From positions 1 to 64,000 of the forward strand of contig NZ_VIRM01000023.1 in NCBI RefSeq assembly GCF_006874475.1: 64,000 bases of DNA. Direction: 5' to 3'. The position numbers and the translations under genes were made by a program. Every line of letters begins with the position of its first letter. Positions within the stretch are counted from its first letter, which is position 1. Positions 1 to 8,999 of the stretch are shown here, one piece after another. The notes under the pieces are model-generated. The model saw nothing but the letters and a program-made list of their open reading frames with translations. It did not search any database and was not told where the DNA came from. This DNA comes from Microbispora hainanensis (GTDB taxonomy: Bacteria; Actinomycetota; Actinomycetes; Streptosporangiales; Streptosporangiaceae).

Positions 1-128
1 TGACCACCTCCCAACATCGCAGAGGCAGCCAGCCTGACGGGTACACCCCCAGGAGATCAATTCCCCGGCCGAGGTTCGGTGACGAGCCACTAGCCGCGAT
101 GGGCGGCCGGTCGCCGACGTACCATTCG

Positions 129-145
129 GTCTGCCGACAGCAGAC
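129..145. promoter_or_regulatory. Inverted repeat, candidate PopR-type activator site of the clpP operon
   Basis: The sequence shows a perfect 6-bp inverted repeat, GTCTGC and GCAGAC, separated by 5 bases. It ends three bases before a -35-like hexamer, the position expected of an activator site. PopR-type regulators of Streptomyces are reported to bind TCTGCC-like palindromes, and a related repeat lies over the start of the HTH gene at 1761-1780. That this HTH protein binds here is inference. Confidence 0.55.
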
Positions 146-148
146 ATA

Positions 149-178
149 TCGACAGGTAGCGGGGTCGCGGCGGATACA
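149..178 (+). promoter_or_regulatory. Candidate clpP promoter, possibly giving a leaderless mRNA
   Basis: A -35-like TCGACA (149-154) and a -10-like GATACA (173-178) are separated by 18 bases. The ATG at 187 lies about 8 bases after the -10 and no ribosome-binding site is visible before it, so transcription may begin at or next to the start codon. Confidence 0.45.
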
Positions 179-186
179 ACTGCGCC

Positions 187-795
187 ATGAGTGTTTCACC
201 GAGCACGAGTTACCGGGATCGGCTGAACGAGAGGCTGTTCCAGCAACGGACCCTGCTGCTGACCGGAGAGGTCGACGACGAGATGGCCGAGCGGGCGTGC
301 GCCGAGATGGTGTTGCTCGCCTCGGCGGACCCCGAAAGCGACATCATCCTCTACATCAACTCGCCGGGAGGATCGGTGCTGGCCGGGCTGGCGATCTACG
401 ACACGATGAAACTGGTGCCGAACGACGTCGTCACCGTCGCGCTGGGGATGGCGGCGAGCATGGGACAGGTGCTGCTGGCGTCCGGCACGCACGGCAAGCG
501 GATCAGCCTCGCGCACAGCCGGATCATGATGCACCAGCCGTCGGCCGGCATCGGCGGCACGGCGATCGACATCTCCATCCAGGCCGAGAACCTCAAGTAC
601 ATGAAGCGGCAGTCCGAGGAGATCCTCGCCGCGGAGACGGGACGCACGATCGAGGAGATCGCCGCCGACAGCGACCGGGATCGCTGGTTCACCCCCGAGC
701 AGGCCCGCGACTACGGGATCATCGACTCGATCGTCGACTCCTTCCCGGCCATCGCGCCGTACGCCGTTTCCAACCGGATGGGGTTCACGTCATGA
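187..795 (+). CDS. clpP: ATP-dependent Clp protease proteolytic subunit (first of pair)
   Basis: Serine peptidase subunit of the cytoplasmic Clp protease, which degrades proteins unfolded by ClpX or ClpC. The 202-aa length is normal. The catalytic triad is visible as Ser91 in GMAASMGQ, His116 in IMMHQPS and Asp165 in DRDRW. The ATG at 187 is preferred because homology begins directly after it. The gene overlaps the second clpP by 4 nt (ATGA), so the two are cotranscribed and probably form a mixed tetradecamer. A convergent PopR-like regulator and an upstream inverted repeat make this the equivalent of the stress-inducible clpP3-clpP4 pair of Streptomyces rather than the housekeeping pair. The latter assignment is inference from context. 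Confidence 0.93.
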   Translation: MSVSPSTSYRDRLNERLFQQRTLLLTGEVDDEMAERACAEMVLLASADPESDIILYINSPGGSVLAGLAIYDTMKLVPNDVVTVALGMAASMGQVLLASGTHGKRISLAHSRIMMHQPSAGIGGTAIDISIQAENLKYMKRQSEEILAAETGRTIEEIAADSDRDRWFTPEQARDYGIIDSIVDSFPAIAPYAVSNRMGFTS

Positions 796-1388
796 GCCAG
801 TACACGATTCCGTACGTGGTCGAGAAGACCCCGGTGGGGGAGCGGTCGTTCGACATCTTCAGCCGGCTGCTCAACGAGCGGATCATCTTCCTCGGCACGG
901 AGATCGACGACGGCGTCGCCAACGTCGTGATGGCACAGTTGCTGCACCTGGAGGCGGAGAGCCCGGACCAGGAGATCAACCTGTACATCAACTCGCCGGG
1001 CGGCTCGTCGACCGCGATGCTCGCGATCTACGACACCATGCAGTTCATCCGCGCGAAGGTCGCGACGTACTGCATGGGCCAGGCGGCCTCCGCCGCCGCG
1101 GTGCTGTTCGCCGCCGGCGCCCCCGGACGGCGGTTCATGCTCGGCCACTCCCGCGTGCTGCTGCACCAGCCGTCCACGCAGGGGCAGGGCACCATCTCCG
1201 ACCTGACGCTGCAGGCGGCCGAGGTGCTGCGCGTGCGCGGGCAGACCGAGGAGATCCTCAGCCGCCACACGGGGGTGGACGTCGCCCGGCTGCGCGAGGA
1301 CACCGATCGCGACCGCATCTTCACCGCCCGCGAGGCCGTCGAGTATGGCCTGGCCGACGAGGTGATCTCCGCGCGCGAGCCGTCGTAG
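792..1388 (+). CDS. clpP: ATP-dependent Clp protease proteolytic subunit (second of pair)
   Basis: Second ClpP subunit, 198 aa, starting at the ATG that overlaps the stop of the upstream clpP. An open frame runs further upstream, but that part is out-of-frame coding of the first gene and has no homology to ClpP. The triad Ser100 (QAASAAA), His125 (LLHQPS) and Asp174 (DRDRIF) is intact. The protein begins with [12 protein letters not shown], typical of the second member of actinobacterial ClpP pairs. It ends three bases before the convergent HTH gene. Confidence 0.93.
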   Translation: MSQYTIPYVVEKTPVGERSFDIFSRLLNERIIFLGTEIDDGVANVVMAQLLHLEAESPDQEINLYINSPGGSSTAMLAIYDTMQFIRAKVATYCMGQAASAAAVLFAAGAPGRRFMLGHSRVLLHQPSTQGQGTISDLTLQAAEVLRVRGQTEEILSRHTGVDVARLREDTDRDRIFTAREAVEYGLADEVISAREPS

Positions 1389-1391
1389 CGC

Positions 1392-1769
1392 TCACGCCGC
1401 CAGCAGCTCCACCCGTGGCGTGCCGGACGACCTGCCGGTCGCGATCCGTCGCGACGCCGTGATCCGCCGGACGGCACGGGTGAGCAGGTGCTCGATCGGC
1501 AGCCCGAGCGCGTCGCACACCGAATGCAGCATCTCCGACGACGGCTCCTTGCGGCCGCGCTCGACCTCCGACAGATACTGCTTCGACATGCCCACCGCAC
1601 GCGCCACGTCATCGAGTGTGCGGTCCTGGTCCAGCCGCTCGTCGCGGAGGATCTCCCCGTACACCGTGCGCAGCAACGGGTCCGAGCCGTCGGGGGTCGC
1701 CTTGCCGCGCTCCTCGGCGGCCCGGCGCGTCCGGATGTCGATGACCACTGGTCGGCCCGAGACTGCCAT
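1392..1769 (-). CDS. popR: XRE-family regulator, PopR/ClgR-like
   Basis: A 125-aa DNA-binding protein with a Cro/C1-type helix-turn-helix at about residues 51-75 (TLDDVARAVGMSKQYLSEVE), followed by a second helical segment. Its last residues are ELLAA. PopR and ClgR of Streptomyces are XRE regulators of clp genes whose C-terminal alanines act as a ClpP1P2 degradation signal, so the LLAA tail, the fold and the position beside a clpP pair fit PopR very well. The ATG at 1769 sits inside a perfect inverted repeat, suggesting autoregulation. The open frame continues upstream, but that extension is Arg/Pro-rich and unlike the family. ClgR is the alternative name; context favours PopR. Confidence 0.8.
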   Translation of the reverse strand: MAVSGRPVVIDIRTRRAAEERGKATPDGSDPLLRTVYGEILRDERLDQDRTLDDVARAVGMSKQYLSEVERGRKEPSSEMLHSVCDALGLPIEHLLTRAVRRITASRRIATGRSSGTPRVELLAA

Positions 1770-1780
1770 GCCTGGCAGTC
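1761..1780. promoter_or_regulatory. Inverted repeat over the popR-like start codon
   Basis: GACTGCC and GGCAGTC form perfect 7-bp arms around a 6-bp centre that contains part of the ATG. The half-sites share the CTGC core with the repeat in the clpP promoter (129-145). Binding here would block transcription or initiation of the regulator gene; autoregulation is inferred. Confidence 0.5.
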
Positions 1781-2277
1781 TGGCACGCCGGGACGTCCGG
1801 CGGACCGTCTGTTCGCGCACAGATGAGCGAGCGGTCACCTTCTCGGGCCGCCAGGGTGACCGGCGGCCCGGGAGTGCGGCGGCGGACCTTGGCCAGCCTC
1901 CCGCCGCACCTCCGCCGGCGTCCGCCGTAACTCGGCGGGGGAAACCGCGCTCCGCTCCGGCTCGTGCACGAGCGGCCGGGCGAGGATCTCCTCCTGGCAC
2001 CGGGTTCGACGAAGGCCGGCAGGACCAGTCCCACGCCCGTGGAGTGCAGCGGAGCCGGCCGCCGGCACGGTAGAGCATCGGCATCGCCTGGTGCGCGGAG
2101 AGCCTTTCGACCAGCATCGCCTGTCTGATCGTGTTTTTCACTCGCGAGCAATGTATCCGCCGGGGCGGGCCGCCCGCCGTCCGTGCCCTGCCCCGGTGGG
2201 CCCGGCACCTGCTGCAACCCCCGCGCTGAGGCTGTCCTGGGCGGACGGACCCGTGCCGGTTCCGGCCAAGGCCCGCC
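1781..2277. other. Gene-poor interval, possible decayed ORF on the minus strand
   Basis: No intact gene is evident. On the minus strand, three frames in succession give protein-like stretches: a helical start near 2141 (KNTIRQAMLVERLSAHQ), then a segment with TGVGLVLPAFVEPGAR, then EILARPLVHEPERSAVSPAE. Such frame switching could be a pseudogene with two frameshifts, or chance in high-GC DNA. I cannot assign a family. It separates the clpP region from the Wadjet operon. Confidence 0.3.
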
Positions 2278-3639
2278 TCACCCCGCCCGCAGGTCGGCGA
2301 GCAGATCGCCGAGGACGATCTCCTCCTCCACCCGTACGGCCCGCCGCACCATGGCGGCCGACAAGGCAGGGTCCCAGGGCGTGGCGCGCGGACGCCCCGT
2401 CAGCGGGGCGGCGGAGGCCGCCGCCAGGTAGGCCGCGGCGTCGTAGCGCCAGGCGCGCCAGCCGAGACGCTCGTACACGGCTGCGGCAATGCCGACGCCG
2501 CCCCAGTCGAAGTCACCGTGATAGGCGAACTCGGCGCCGCTCTCGGCCAGCAATCCCAGCAGGCGCCACACCGCCGCCGAGGGCCTGCCGTTGACGCAGA
2601 CGAGGGGCGGGCAACCGGCCCCCAGTTCGTCCGCCGCGGCGGCCACCACGATGGGGTTCTCGCACACGCGTACCAGATCCGCACGCAATGGGGTCTCGTG
2701 ACGGCGCAGCTGACGGAGGGTCAGCACGCACGGCTCGCCGGCCGCGCGGGCGGCGTCGAGCATACGCCCGGTGGGGCTCCGGCCGTCCCCGGGAACATTC
2801 AGGCAGAGGACGAGCGAGGACAGGTCGTCCAAATGCACTCCGACCGCCGCCCACGCGCGGCGCCGGGCGTCGGCCGTGGTCTCGCCCACGTATGGCAGGC
2901 CGCCCAGGGCCCGGGCGGCGGACAGCGCGAGCGTGCCCAGCGCCCGGCCCTCGTCGAGGGCGTGCGCGTCGTTGGCGCACTCCGCGGCCAGTCGGCCAAC
3001 GGGAATGCCGGGCGAGGGCAGTCGGCTCAGCACCTCGGCCAGGCTGTCCAGAAGGACCCGCGCGTCCTCCGGTCCTGTGGCGAGCCGCCGGACCATCCCG
3101 GTCGCTTCCAGCCAGGAACGCCAGCCGGACAGCTCGGGCCGCGAGGCGACTGTCAGATCCAGCCGGGCGAACGCCGAGCGCCAAGCGGCGTCCCACTCAG
3201 CGCGCTCGCGCCGCAGGTCGCGTACCGGACCACCGAGGCGAACCACCGCCTCGGCCAGGCCACCGGGGGCAGCGCCGCTGGCCCGCAGAAGCCGGTTCAC
3301 CTCGTCAAGCGAGACCGACAGCGAGGCTCCGGCCCCGGCCCTGCGGCCGAGCAGCCGCTCGATCGCGCGGCGCTGCGCGGCCGAGGCGCCGCCGAGCGTG
3401 ACGATGCCCGTGAGCGGCTTGCCGAGTTCGAGCCTGCGGCGGATTCGCTCGACGAGCCACGCCGTCTCCGCACTGCCGAGCAGCCGCCGCAGCCGCTCCG
3501 CTGTGTCGTCCGCTCGGCTCGTATCCGGTCGGGCCGTGTCCGCGGCGTCCGCATGCGCTGTATCTGGTCGGGCGGTGTCCGCCCAGGCGGTGCCCGCAGG
3601 GCGAGCATCCGGTTGGGGCGTGTCCGCAGGCTCACTCAC
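2278..3639 (-). CDS. jetD: Wadjet type III nuclease subunit JetD (TIGR02679; DUF3323-DUF2399)
   Basis: Last gene of the Wadjet operon. JetD is the Toprim-type DNA-cleaving subunit recruited by the SMC-like JetABC motor when it meets small circular DNA such as plasmids. After a low-complexity leader of about 45 residues rich in TARPDTA-like repeats comes the DUF3323 region (from AETAWLVERIRRRLELGK). The C-terminal DUF2399/Toprim-like domain has a conserved acid in VCENP and the acidic pair in YHGDFDWGGVGIA, the expected metal-binding residues. The GTG start overlaps the jetC stop by 4 nt (GTGA). The 453-aa length is near family norm. Assignment to type III rests on the set of four partners. 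Confidence 0.88.
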   Translation of the reverse strand: MSEPADTPQPDARPAGTAWADTARPDTAHADAADTARPDTSRADDTAERLRRLLGSAETAWLVERIRRRLELGKPLTGIVTLGGASAAQRRAIERLLGRRAGAGASLSVSLDEVNRLLRASGAAPGGLAEAVVRLGGPVRDLRRERAEWDAAWRSAFARLDLTVASRPELSGWRSWLEATGMVRRLATGPEDARVLLDSLAEVLSRLPSPGIPVGRLAAECANDAHALDEGRALGTLALSAARALGGLPYVGETTADARRRAWAAVGVHLDDLSSLVLCLNVPGDGRSPTGRMLDAARAAGEPCVLTLRQLRRHETPLRADLVRVCENPIVVAAAADELGAGCPPLVCVNGRPSAAVWRLLGLLAESGAEFAYHGDFDWGGVGIAAAVYERLGWRAWRYDAAAYLAAASAAPLTGRPRATPWDPALSAAMVRRAVRVEEEIVLGDLLADLRAG

Positions 3640-6600
3640 CCGAACAGACCCTCCTGATCCGGCGCGGACGGCTCAGGGCGCTCCACGGGCATTCCGGAGA
3701 CCGGCCGCGGAACCCTTCGCCGCTCGCGGCCGTCCCACCGCCACGGCGTGACCAGCACCGCGTCGACCCCGTCGCGCCGGGAGAGCTGGCAGATGGCTAG
3801 GCCGGGCACCTGCGCGTAGCACCCCCACTCGCGCTCGCTGGTCATCACCACGTCCAGGTCGAATGTCGCGAGCAGCCCAAGGCACTTGGCGCGCGAGTCG
3901 TCGTCGACCCCGGCGAAGGCCTCGTCGAGCGCCACCAGCCGGGGCGCGTGGGGGCTGCCCGCCGACTTGTAGTGGGCTGAGGCCGCGGCGAACAGCGGCA
4001 CGGACGCGGCCAGCACACGCTCACCGCCGGAGGCCGGGCCCGTGGCGGGTCGCCACTGGCCGTCCTGGAGGCGCTGAATCGCGAACTCGTGCCAGTTCCG
4101 ATAGTCCAGCGCCCTGGTCAGGGCCTCGGTCCAGCCCGCCGCCGGATTCTCCGCGTGCTCCCGCACGATCTGCCGCTGCAGGAAGGCCCCGACGGCCGCC
4201 CTGTCGTCGGCCGACCAGGCGTCCAGGGTCTGCCGCAGCTTCTCCCGGACCCGGTCGAGCCCGTCCGGTGCCTGCCTGGCCGTCTTCCAGACCAGCCGCA
4301 GCCGCATCCCGGTAGAGGTAGGGCGGGACTCCAGCTCCCCGTTCATCTCCCGCACCTCCTCCTCGGCCCCCGCGATCAGCTCGTGCAACGTCCCGGCGAC
4401 CTCGTTCAGCAGGTGGTTCTCCAGGATCTCCCGCTCCCGTGCGGACAGCAGAAGCCCGCGATGCCCGGTCTCCTCCTCCAGAGCCCGGGCCAGCTCCGGG
4501 ATGTCCCTGGTCCGCCCCTGGAAGACGACGTCCACCACCAGCACGCCGTCCCGCAGCGTCAGCCCAACCGGGTGGCCGTGCCGCGCCATCGCGTCCGACA
4601 GCAGTTTGTGCTGCTCCGTGACACGCTTCTGGATCCTGTCCCACGGCCCGTCGCCGTCGTCGACGCCGTCGAGCGCGGCGTTGACGGCGCGGGCGAGCAG
4701 CACAGCGGAGGTCGGAGCCCACGGTGAACCCGTCTCTGGCACATCCAGTTCGGGCAGCGCGATGGTGAGCAGACCCGTCGCCGCGAACGCCTGAAAGTCG
4801 GCCACGGCGCCGTCGCGGACCTTACCGGCCTCCTCGATCTCACCCCGGAGCGTCTCACGCGCGCCGTCGGCCTTGCTCCGCTCGATGAGCGCGTCCTGCT
4901 CGCGGCGGCGGACAGTCCGTTCGGTCTCCTCCCGCTCCGCCATCTCCCGCCGTACGGCCTCAAGTCTGCGGTAGAGCTCTTCGACCGCCGCGCCCGCGGT
5001 CTCCTTCAGAGCCCGGTAGGTCTCGTCGGCCGCCTGCGCCTGCCCCCGGATCTCGATCGCCAGGGCGTCGGCCTCCTCCAGCCGTCGCAGCACCAGCAGA
5101 AGCTCTTCCTCGGCCTCGCCCGCGGCAGCCCGGGCCGTGCCGAACGCCTCCGCCGCCGGCCACAGCGCGGCGAGGGCCAGGCGGTAGTCGGACAGGCCGT
5201 TCCTGATCTCGTCGAGCGCGTCCGGGGACAGGGGCAGGCCGACGTCCGCGGCGAACTCCGCCGCCCGGGCGCCCGCGGCCTGCATCTCCGCCCGCCTGCG
5301 CGCTGCGTTGTCGGCGGCCGCGCGGTGCGCCGTGTCCAGCTCTCGCCGGCGCTCGCGCTCGGCGGCCAGCTTGACGTGGGCCTCGCGCAGCCGTGTGTCC
5401 GACGGGAGCGCCCGCTGCTCCTCCGCGAGCGTGCGGTGCCGTACGGTCAGCACGGCCAGGGCGTCGCGAAGGGCGGCGATCTGCGCCTGAACGTCGGTGA
5501 GCTCCTCGCGTAGCCTCGCCAGGCGGGCCCGGCGGGCCGCTTCTCTGGCGCCCTCACCGATGTGGTCGGCGCTTTCCTTGCGCCAGGCTCCGGCCAGGAC
5601 ACCGTTGCACCAGCGGCCGTCGGCGGCGACCCAGGTGACCGGAGCGCTCCGACCCGCTGGTGTCCCGGGCTCAAGGCCGATCGAGGCGAGCACGGCACCG
5701 ACCGCGGTGTCCGGCAGGGCGGCGGCCTGCGGGTCGGCGCGGTCGATCGCCGGACGCAGGACGGCGGAGCAGTTCGGGCCGGCCACGACGGGGCCGGCGT
5801 GGATCACAGTGTCGTCGGGGTCGTCTGCGGCGACGAGTCGGCCGTCGGGGGTGACCCACGCGTCGAGGATTCCGGCCGCTTCGAGGGCCGCCTCAAGTCC
5901 GGCCCGGTCGGCGGCGGGAACCGCGTCGGTGAAGTCGACCACCTTCCACAGCGGTGCGCCCGGCCGGCTCGCCCGGGCATCCCCGGCGCGCGTATGCGGG
6001 GCGGGCGGGGCGTCGTGGCCACCGGCCTCCAGGCGACGAATCTCGTTCTCGATCTCCTGACCGGACTCTCGCTGCGCCCGCAGAGCGGTCTCCAGCTCCG
6101 TCTCCCGCCGGGTGAGCTCGGCCGTCGCCGCACGTACCGCGTCATCCACGGCGGCGACCGCCGGGTTCGGCCCGTCGGCGGTGGCCGTCCAGCTCTGGAT
6201 CGCGGCCAGCAGGCCGTCCGGGTCGGAAATCCGCAGCTCCGTCAGCCCGGCGAGGTAGGTGAAATAGGCGGTGGCGAGCTTGGCCGTCTCCGCCTCGACC
6301 GCTCCCTCCGCGGTGGCCACCCGTTCGGCGGCGGCCTGCAGCTCGCCGGTCAACCGGTCGACCTCCGCGCGGGCCCCGTCAAGCCGGTTCCGCGCCCGTT
6401 CGACGTCCCCGAGCAGGCGGCCCATCTCGGCCATCGCCTGGGCACGCCGCTCGGCGAGCGCGTCCGCCTCCCGGCGCGCCGCAGGCAGATCCGCCTCCGA
6501 CCAGCCGGCGATCCGCAGGTGATCGTCCTCGCACAGCGCCCGCCGGGCGGCGGAGGCGGCTTTCTCCTGCGCCGTTCGCAGGGCCGCCTCGGCCCGCTCC

Positions 6601-7754
6601 GCCCCGAGGCGGGACCGCTCGGCTCGCTCCCCGCGCCGCCGGGACTCCTCCGCGACGCCGTCTCGCTCCCGCTCCCGCAGACGGGCGTGCTCCGCCAGCC
6701 GGCGCGCCTGCTCGCCGACCTGCTCGAGTCGCTCGGCGTCCCGCATCTCCGGGCTCCGCTGCAGTGCCTCCCGACGGGCCTCCAGCCTGTTCTTCTCCGC
6801 AGCGAGTTCGGCGAGGCGTTCTCGCGCGGCGTCCAGCTCCATCTGGGCGGCCGCGTACCGGGTCTCGGCCTCGGCGAGATCCCGGCCGAGGTGCTCGTAG
6901 CGGCTCTGCGTCAGCCGGGGAGCCGCCGCCTTGCGTTTGGCCGCGACGCGGGCATACCTGCGGTAGTGCACGAGGAAGTCGTTCGCGGCCGTGCGCGCCT
7001 CCTCCAGCGCGCGCAGCGCGTCCCGCTCCTCGTCAAGCCCGTGAAACGCCTCGGCCACCGTCGCGACGAGGGCGGGACTCAGTGGCGGCAGGGCCTCGGT
7101 GAGCGCGCGGGACAGCAGCCGCTCGTCCGGCTTCTTCGACAGCTGCGGCTGGCGAAGCTGGATGAGGAGGTTGACCAGGGCTTCGTAGCGATGCTCGCCG
7201 AGGCCGAACAGGGCCTCGTCCACAGCTCTGCGGTAGTCGGACGCCCGGTCGTAGACGAGGCCGTGCCCGTCGAGCGCCTCGCGCAGTTTCTCCCTGGTCA
7301 GCGTGACCCCAGTGGGGGAGACCAGCGACAGGTCCGCGCCGATCCGCTGGGTGGTGACGAAGAACCAGTGCCGAGCGATGCCGCGCTCCTTCACCGCCTT
7401 CAAACCGCAGCCGATCGTCCGGAACTCCAGACCGCCGTCGGCGGTGCGGCGGCCGAACTCCATCCAGGTGTAGCCGAGCCGTTCGGGATGCGGGTGCCTG
7501 CCGCCGAGCAGCAGGTTCCACTCCATCCGTTTCTGCCGGTCGCCGTCCGGCTCGACCCGGTGCGGAGCCAGCTCGCCGTCGAGCAGGAACGGCAGGGTGA
7601 GTGCGAGCACCTTCGACTTGCCGGTGCCGTTGTTGCCACGCAGCAGCAGCCGTCCGTCGTGAAAGTGGAACTCCTCGACGTCGTAGTAGAACATGTCGAC
7701 GAGCCCGGCCCGTAAGGGCTTCCAGCGTTCCGCTGCGGGAACCGGAAGGTTCAC
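3636..7754 (-). CDS. jetC: Wadjet type III SMC-like ATPase JetC (TIGR02680)
   Basis: SMC/MukB-like ATPase of 1372 aa and motor subunit of the Wadjet complex, thought to extrude DNA loops and sense circular plasmid size. The Walker A motif GNNGTGKSK lies at residues 40-48. Long charged, Glu/Arg/Ala-rich coiled coils follow on both sides of a central hinge-like region. The C-terminal head carries an ABC signature (PASGGERVLAASV), a Walker B-type segment (PRLVALDEAFAGVDDDSR) and a D-loop. The GTG start forms a GTGA overlap with the jetB stop, and the end overlaps jetD in the same way, so stoichiometric translation of jetB, jetC and jetD is expected. Long plus-strand frames across it are shadows. 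Confidence 0.92.
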   Translation of the reverse strand: MNLPVPAAERWKPLRAGLVDMFYYDVEEFHFHDGRLLLRGNNGTGKSKVLALTLPFLLDGELAPHRVEPDGDRQKRMEWNLLLGGRHPHPERLGYTWMEFGRRTADGGLEFRTIGCGLKAVKERGIARHWFFVTTQRIGADLSLVSPTGVTLTREKLREALDGHGLVYDRASDYRRAVDEALFGLGEHRYEALVNLLIQLRQPQLSKKPDERLLSRALTEALPPLSPALVATVAEAFHGLDEERDALRALEEARTAANDFLVHYRRYARVAAKRKAAAPRLTQSRYEHLGRDLAEAETRYAAAQMELDAARERLAELAAEKNRLEARREALQRSPEMRDAERLEQVGEQARRLAEHARLRERERDGVAEESRRRGERAERSRLGAERAEAALRTAQEKAASAARRALCEDDHLRIAGWSEADLPAARREADALAERRAQAMAEMGRLLGDVERARNRLDGARAEVDRLTGELQAAAERVATAEGAVEAETAKLATAYFTYLAGLTELRISDPDGLLAAIQSWTATADGPNPAVAAVDDAVRAATAELTRRETELETALRAQRESGQEIENEIRRLEAGGHDAPPAPHTRAGDARASRPGAPLWKVVDFTDAVPAADRAGLEAALEAAGILDAWVTPDGRLVAADDPDDTVIHAGPVVAGPNCSAVLRPAIDRADPQAAALPDTAVGAVLASIGLEPGTPAGRSAPVTWVAADGRWCNGVLAGAWRKESADHIGEGAREAARRARLARLREELTDVQAQIAALRDALAVLTVRHRTLAEEQRALPSDTRLREAHVKLAAERERRRELDTAHRAAADNAARRRAEMQAAGARAAEFAADVGLPLSPDALDEIRNGLSDYRLALAALWPAAEAFGTARAAAGEAEEELLLVLRRLEEADALAIEIRGQAQAADETYRALKETAGAAVEELYRRLEAVRREMAEREETERTVRRREQDALIERSKADGARETLRGEIEEAGKVRDGAVADFQAFAATGLLTIALPELDVPETGSPWAPTSAVLLARAVNAALDGVDDGDGPWDRIQKRVTEQHKLLSDAMARHGHPVGLTLRDGVLVVDVVFQGRTRDIPELARALEEETGHRGLLLSAREREILENHLLNEVAGTLHELIAGAEEEVREMNGELESRPTSTGMRLRLVWKTARQAPDGLDRVREKLRQTLDAWSADDRAAVGAFLQRQIVREHAENPAAGWTEALTRALDYRNWHEFAIQRLQDGQWRPATGPASGGERVLAASVPLFAAASAHYKSAGSPHAPRLVALDEAFAGVDDDSRAKCLGLLATFDLDVVMTSEREWGCYAQVPGLAICQLSRRDGVDAVLVTPWRWDGRERRRVPRPVSGMPVERPEPSAPDQEGLFG

Positions 7755-8953
7755 ACGGTCACCGCCTCGCCCGAATCGCGGCGCCGGGACTCGCGGACGC
7801 GCGGCGCGTCGAGCGCGTAGCGTGCGATCGCCGGCAGCGCCCGAACCTCACCGGGCGGGCCGTCGTCGACCTCCACCAGCCGCAGCGCGGCCAGCTTGCC
7901 GAGGGCCACCTCCACGAGCTCCTCCTCTGCGCCGGGGCCGGTCACGCCCTTGCGCCAATAGACCGCGTGCTCGCGCGCGGCCTGCCGTACGAAGGCGTGC
8001 AGGCTCTCCAGGGACGCCCGCTCCCTACCGGCCAGATGCTCGGCGACGAGGAGCGTGACGTGGCCGTCGGTGCGTTGCTCGGGCATGCGCACGTCGGTCA
8101 GCTCGTCCTCCGGGTCGACCATCGCGACGCCTTCTGCGCGCACCTCCGGCACCAGGCCGGTCGCCTCCTCGATCCTGCGGAGGATCGCGTGACGCTGTGA
8201 GGTGAGATATGCGAGCTCGTCCTGGCTCAGCTCACGGTAGTAGACGACGGGGTCCTCCAGCAGCCTGCGGGTGAGACGCCGCCGCAGCGCCTGGTTGCGC
8301 AGATCGTCGGTGTCGGCGACGGGCTCGGCGGTGAGCTCGCCGAGCCGCTCCTCAAAGGAGGAGGCACTGATCGTGGACGGTCCGCGGGAACCGGTCAGGA
8401 GCGCAGCGAGCACCGGTCGGCGGACATCGTAGAGGACGTCGCCGGTCGCGGACAGGTAGGCGTCCTCATCTCCGGCCACCTTGCGCAGCACCCCCCAGTC
8501 GAGCAGCATGCGCACGACCGCGACGAGATCGGCCCGCTCCGCCCGGCTGTCCAGGGTGAACGCGAACCCGGTCGCCGTCAGCTCCGGCTCGGCCGCCGCG
8601 TTCAGGACCTCTTCGGCGAGCCTGCCCAGCGTGGTCTGCGCGTCCGCGCGCTCCAGCACGGCGAGCGCCAGGCACAGTGCGACATAGCGCCGCCTGCCGA
8701 ACGGTTCCTTCGCTCGGCCACGGGCCGGATAGGTGGTGTCGGCGGTGCCCGGCGCCGTCTTGAACAGCCGCGCCGTCTCCGTGTCGGCTGTCAGCCGCCA
8801 ACCGGTCTCGCGGTTCAACCACTCCCGCAGCGCGGTGAAGTGGCGCCGGACCAGCGCGAGCGCGTCCGCGTCATGCTCGGCGGTGAGCAGCGGCTTGGCC
8901 AGCAGGGCGCGCAGCGCGGCGCGGCGCTGCGCCGCCTCCTCGTCAGCGATCAT
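7751..8953 (-). CDS. jetB: Wadjet type III subunit JetB (TIGR02678; DUF2398)
   Basis: A 400-aa predicted kleisin-partner (KITE-like, winged-helix) subunit of the type III Wadjet complex. The sequence matches the DUF2398/TIGR02678 pattern: an N-terminal helical region (ALVRRHFTALREWLNRETGW), then YPARGRAKEPFGRRRYVALCLALAVLER, and a C-terminal wHTH-like region with VTLLVAEHLAGR and AVYWRKGVTGPG. ATG at 8953 has a GAGGAGAGG ribosome-binding site directly upstream. It follows jetA by 46 nt and overlaps jetC by 4 nt. Confidence 0.87.
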   Translation of the reverse strand: MIADEEAAQRRAALRALLAKPLLTAEHDADALALVRRHFTALREWLNRETGWRLTADTETARLFKTAPGTADTTYPARGRAKEPFGRRRYVALCLALAVLERADAQTTLGRLAEEVLNAAAEPELTATGFAFTLDSRAERADLVAVVRMLLDWGVLRKVAGDEDAYLSATGDVLYDVRRPVLAALLTGSRGPSTISASSFEERLGELTAEPVADTDDLRNQALRRRLTRRLLEDPVVYYRELSQDELAYLTSQRHAILRRIEEATGLVPEVRAEGVAMVDPEDELTDVRMPEQRTDGHVTLLVAEHLAGRERASLESLHAFVRQAAREHAVYWRKGVTGPGAEEELVEVALGKLAALRLVEVDDGPPGEVRALPAIARYALDAPRVRESRRRDSGEAVTV

Positions 8954-8999
8954 CCTCTCCTCACCGGATCTCTCGGGTAACGCCGCACCGCTCCGCCGA

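Noticed and set aside
5562-7715. 717-codon open frame on the plus strand across jetC
   Set aside because: Antisense reading of a clear SMC-like gene in very high GC DNA; Arg/Gly/Pro-rich with no domain.
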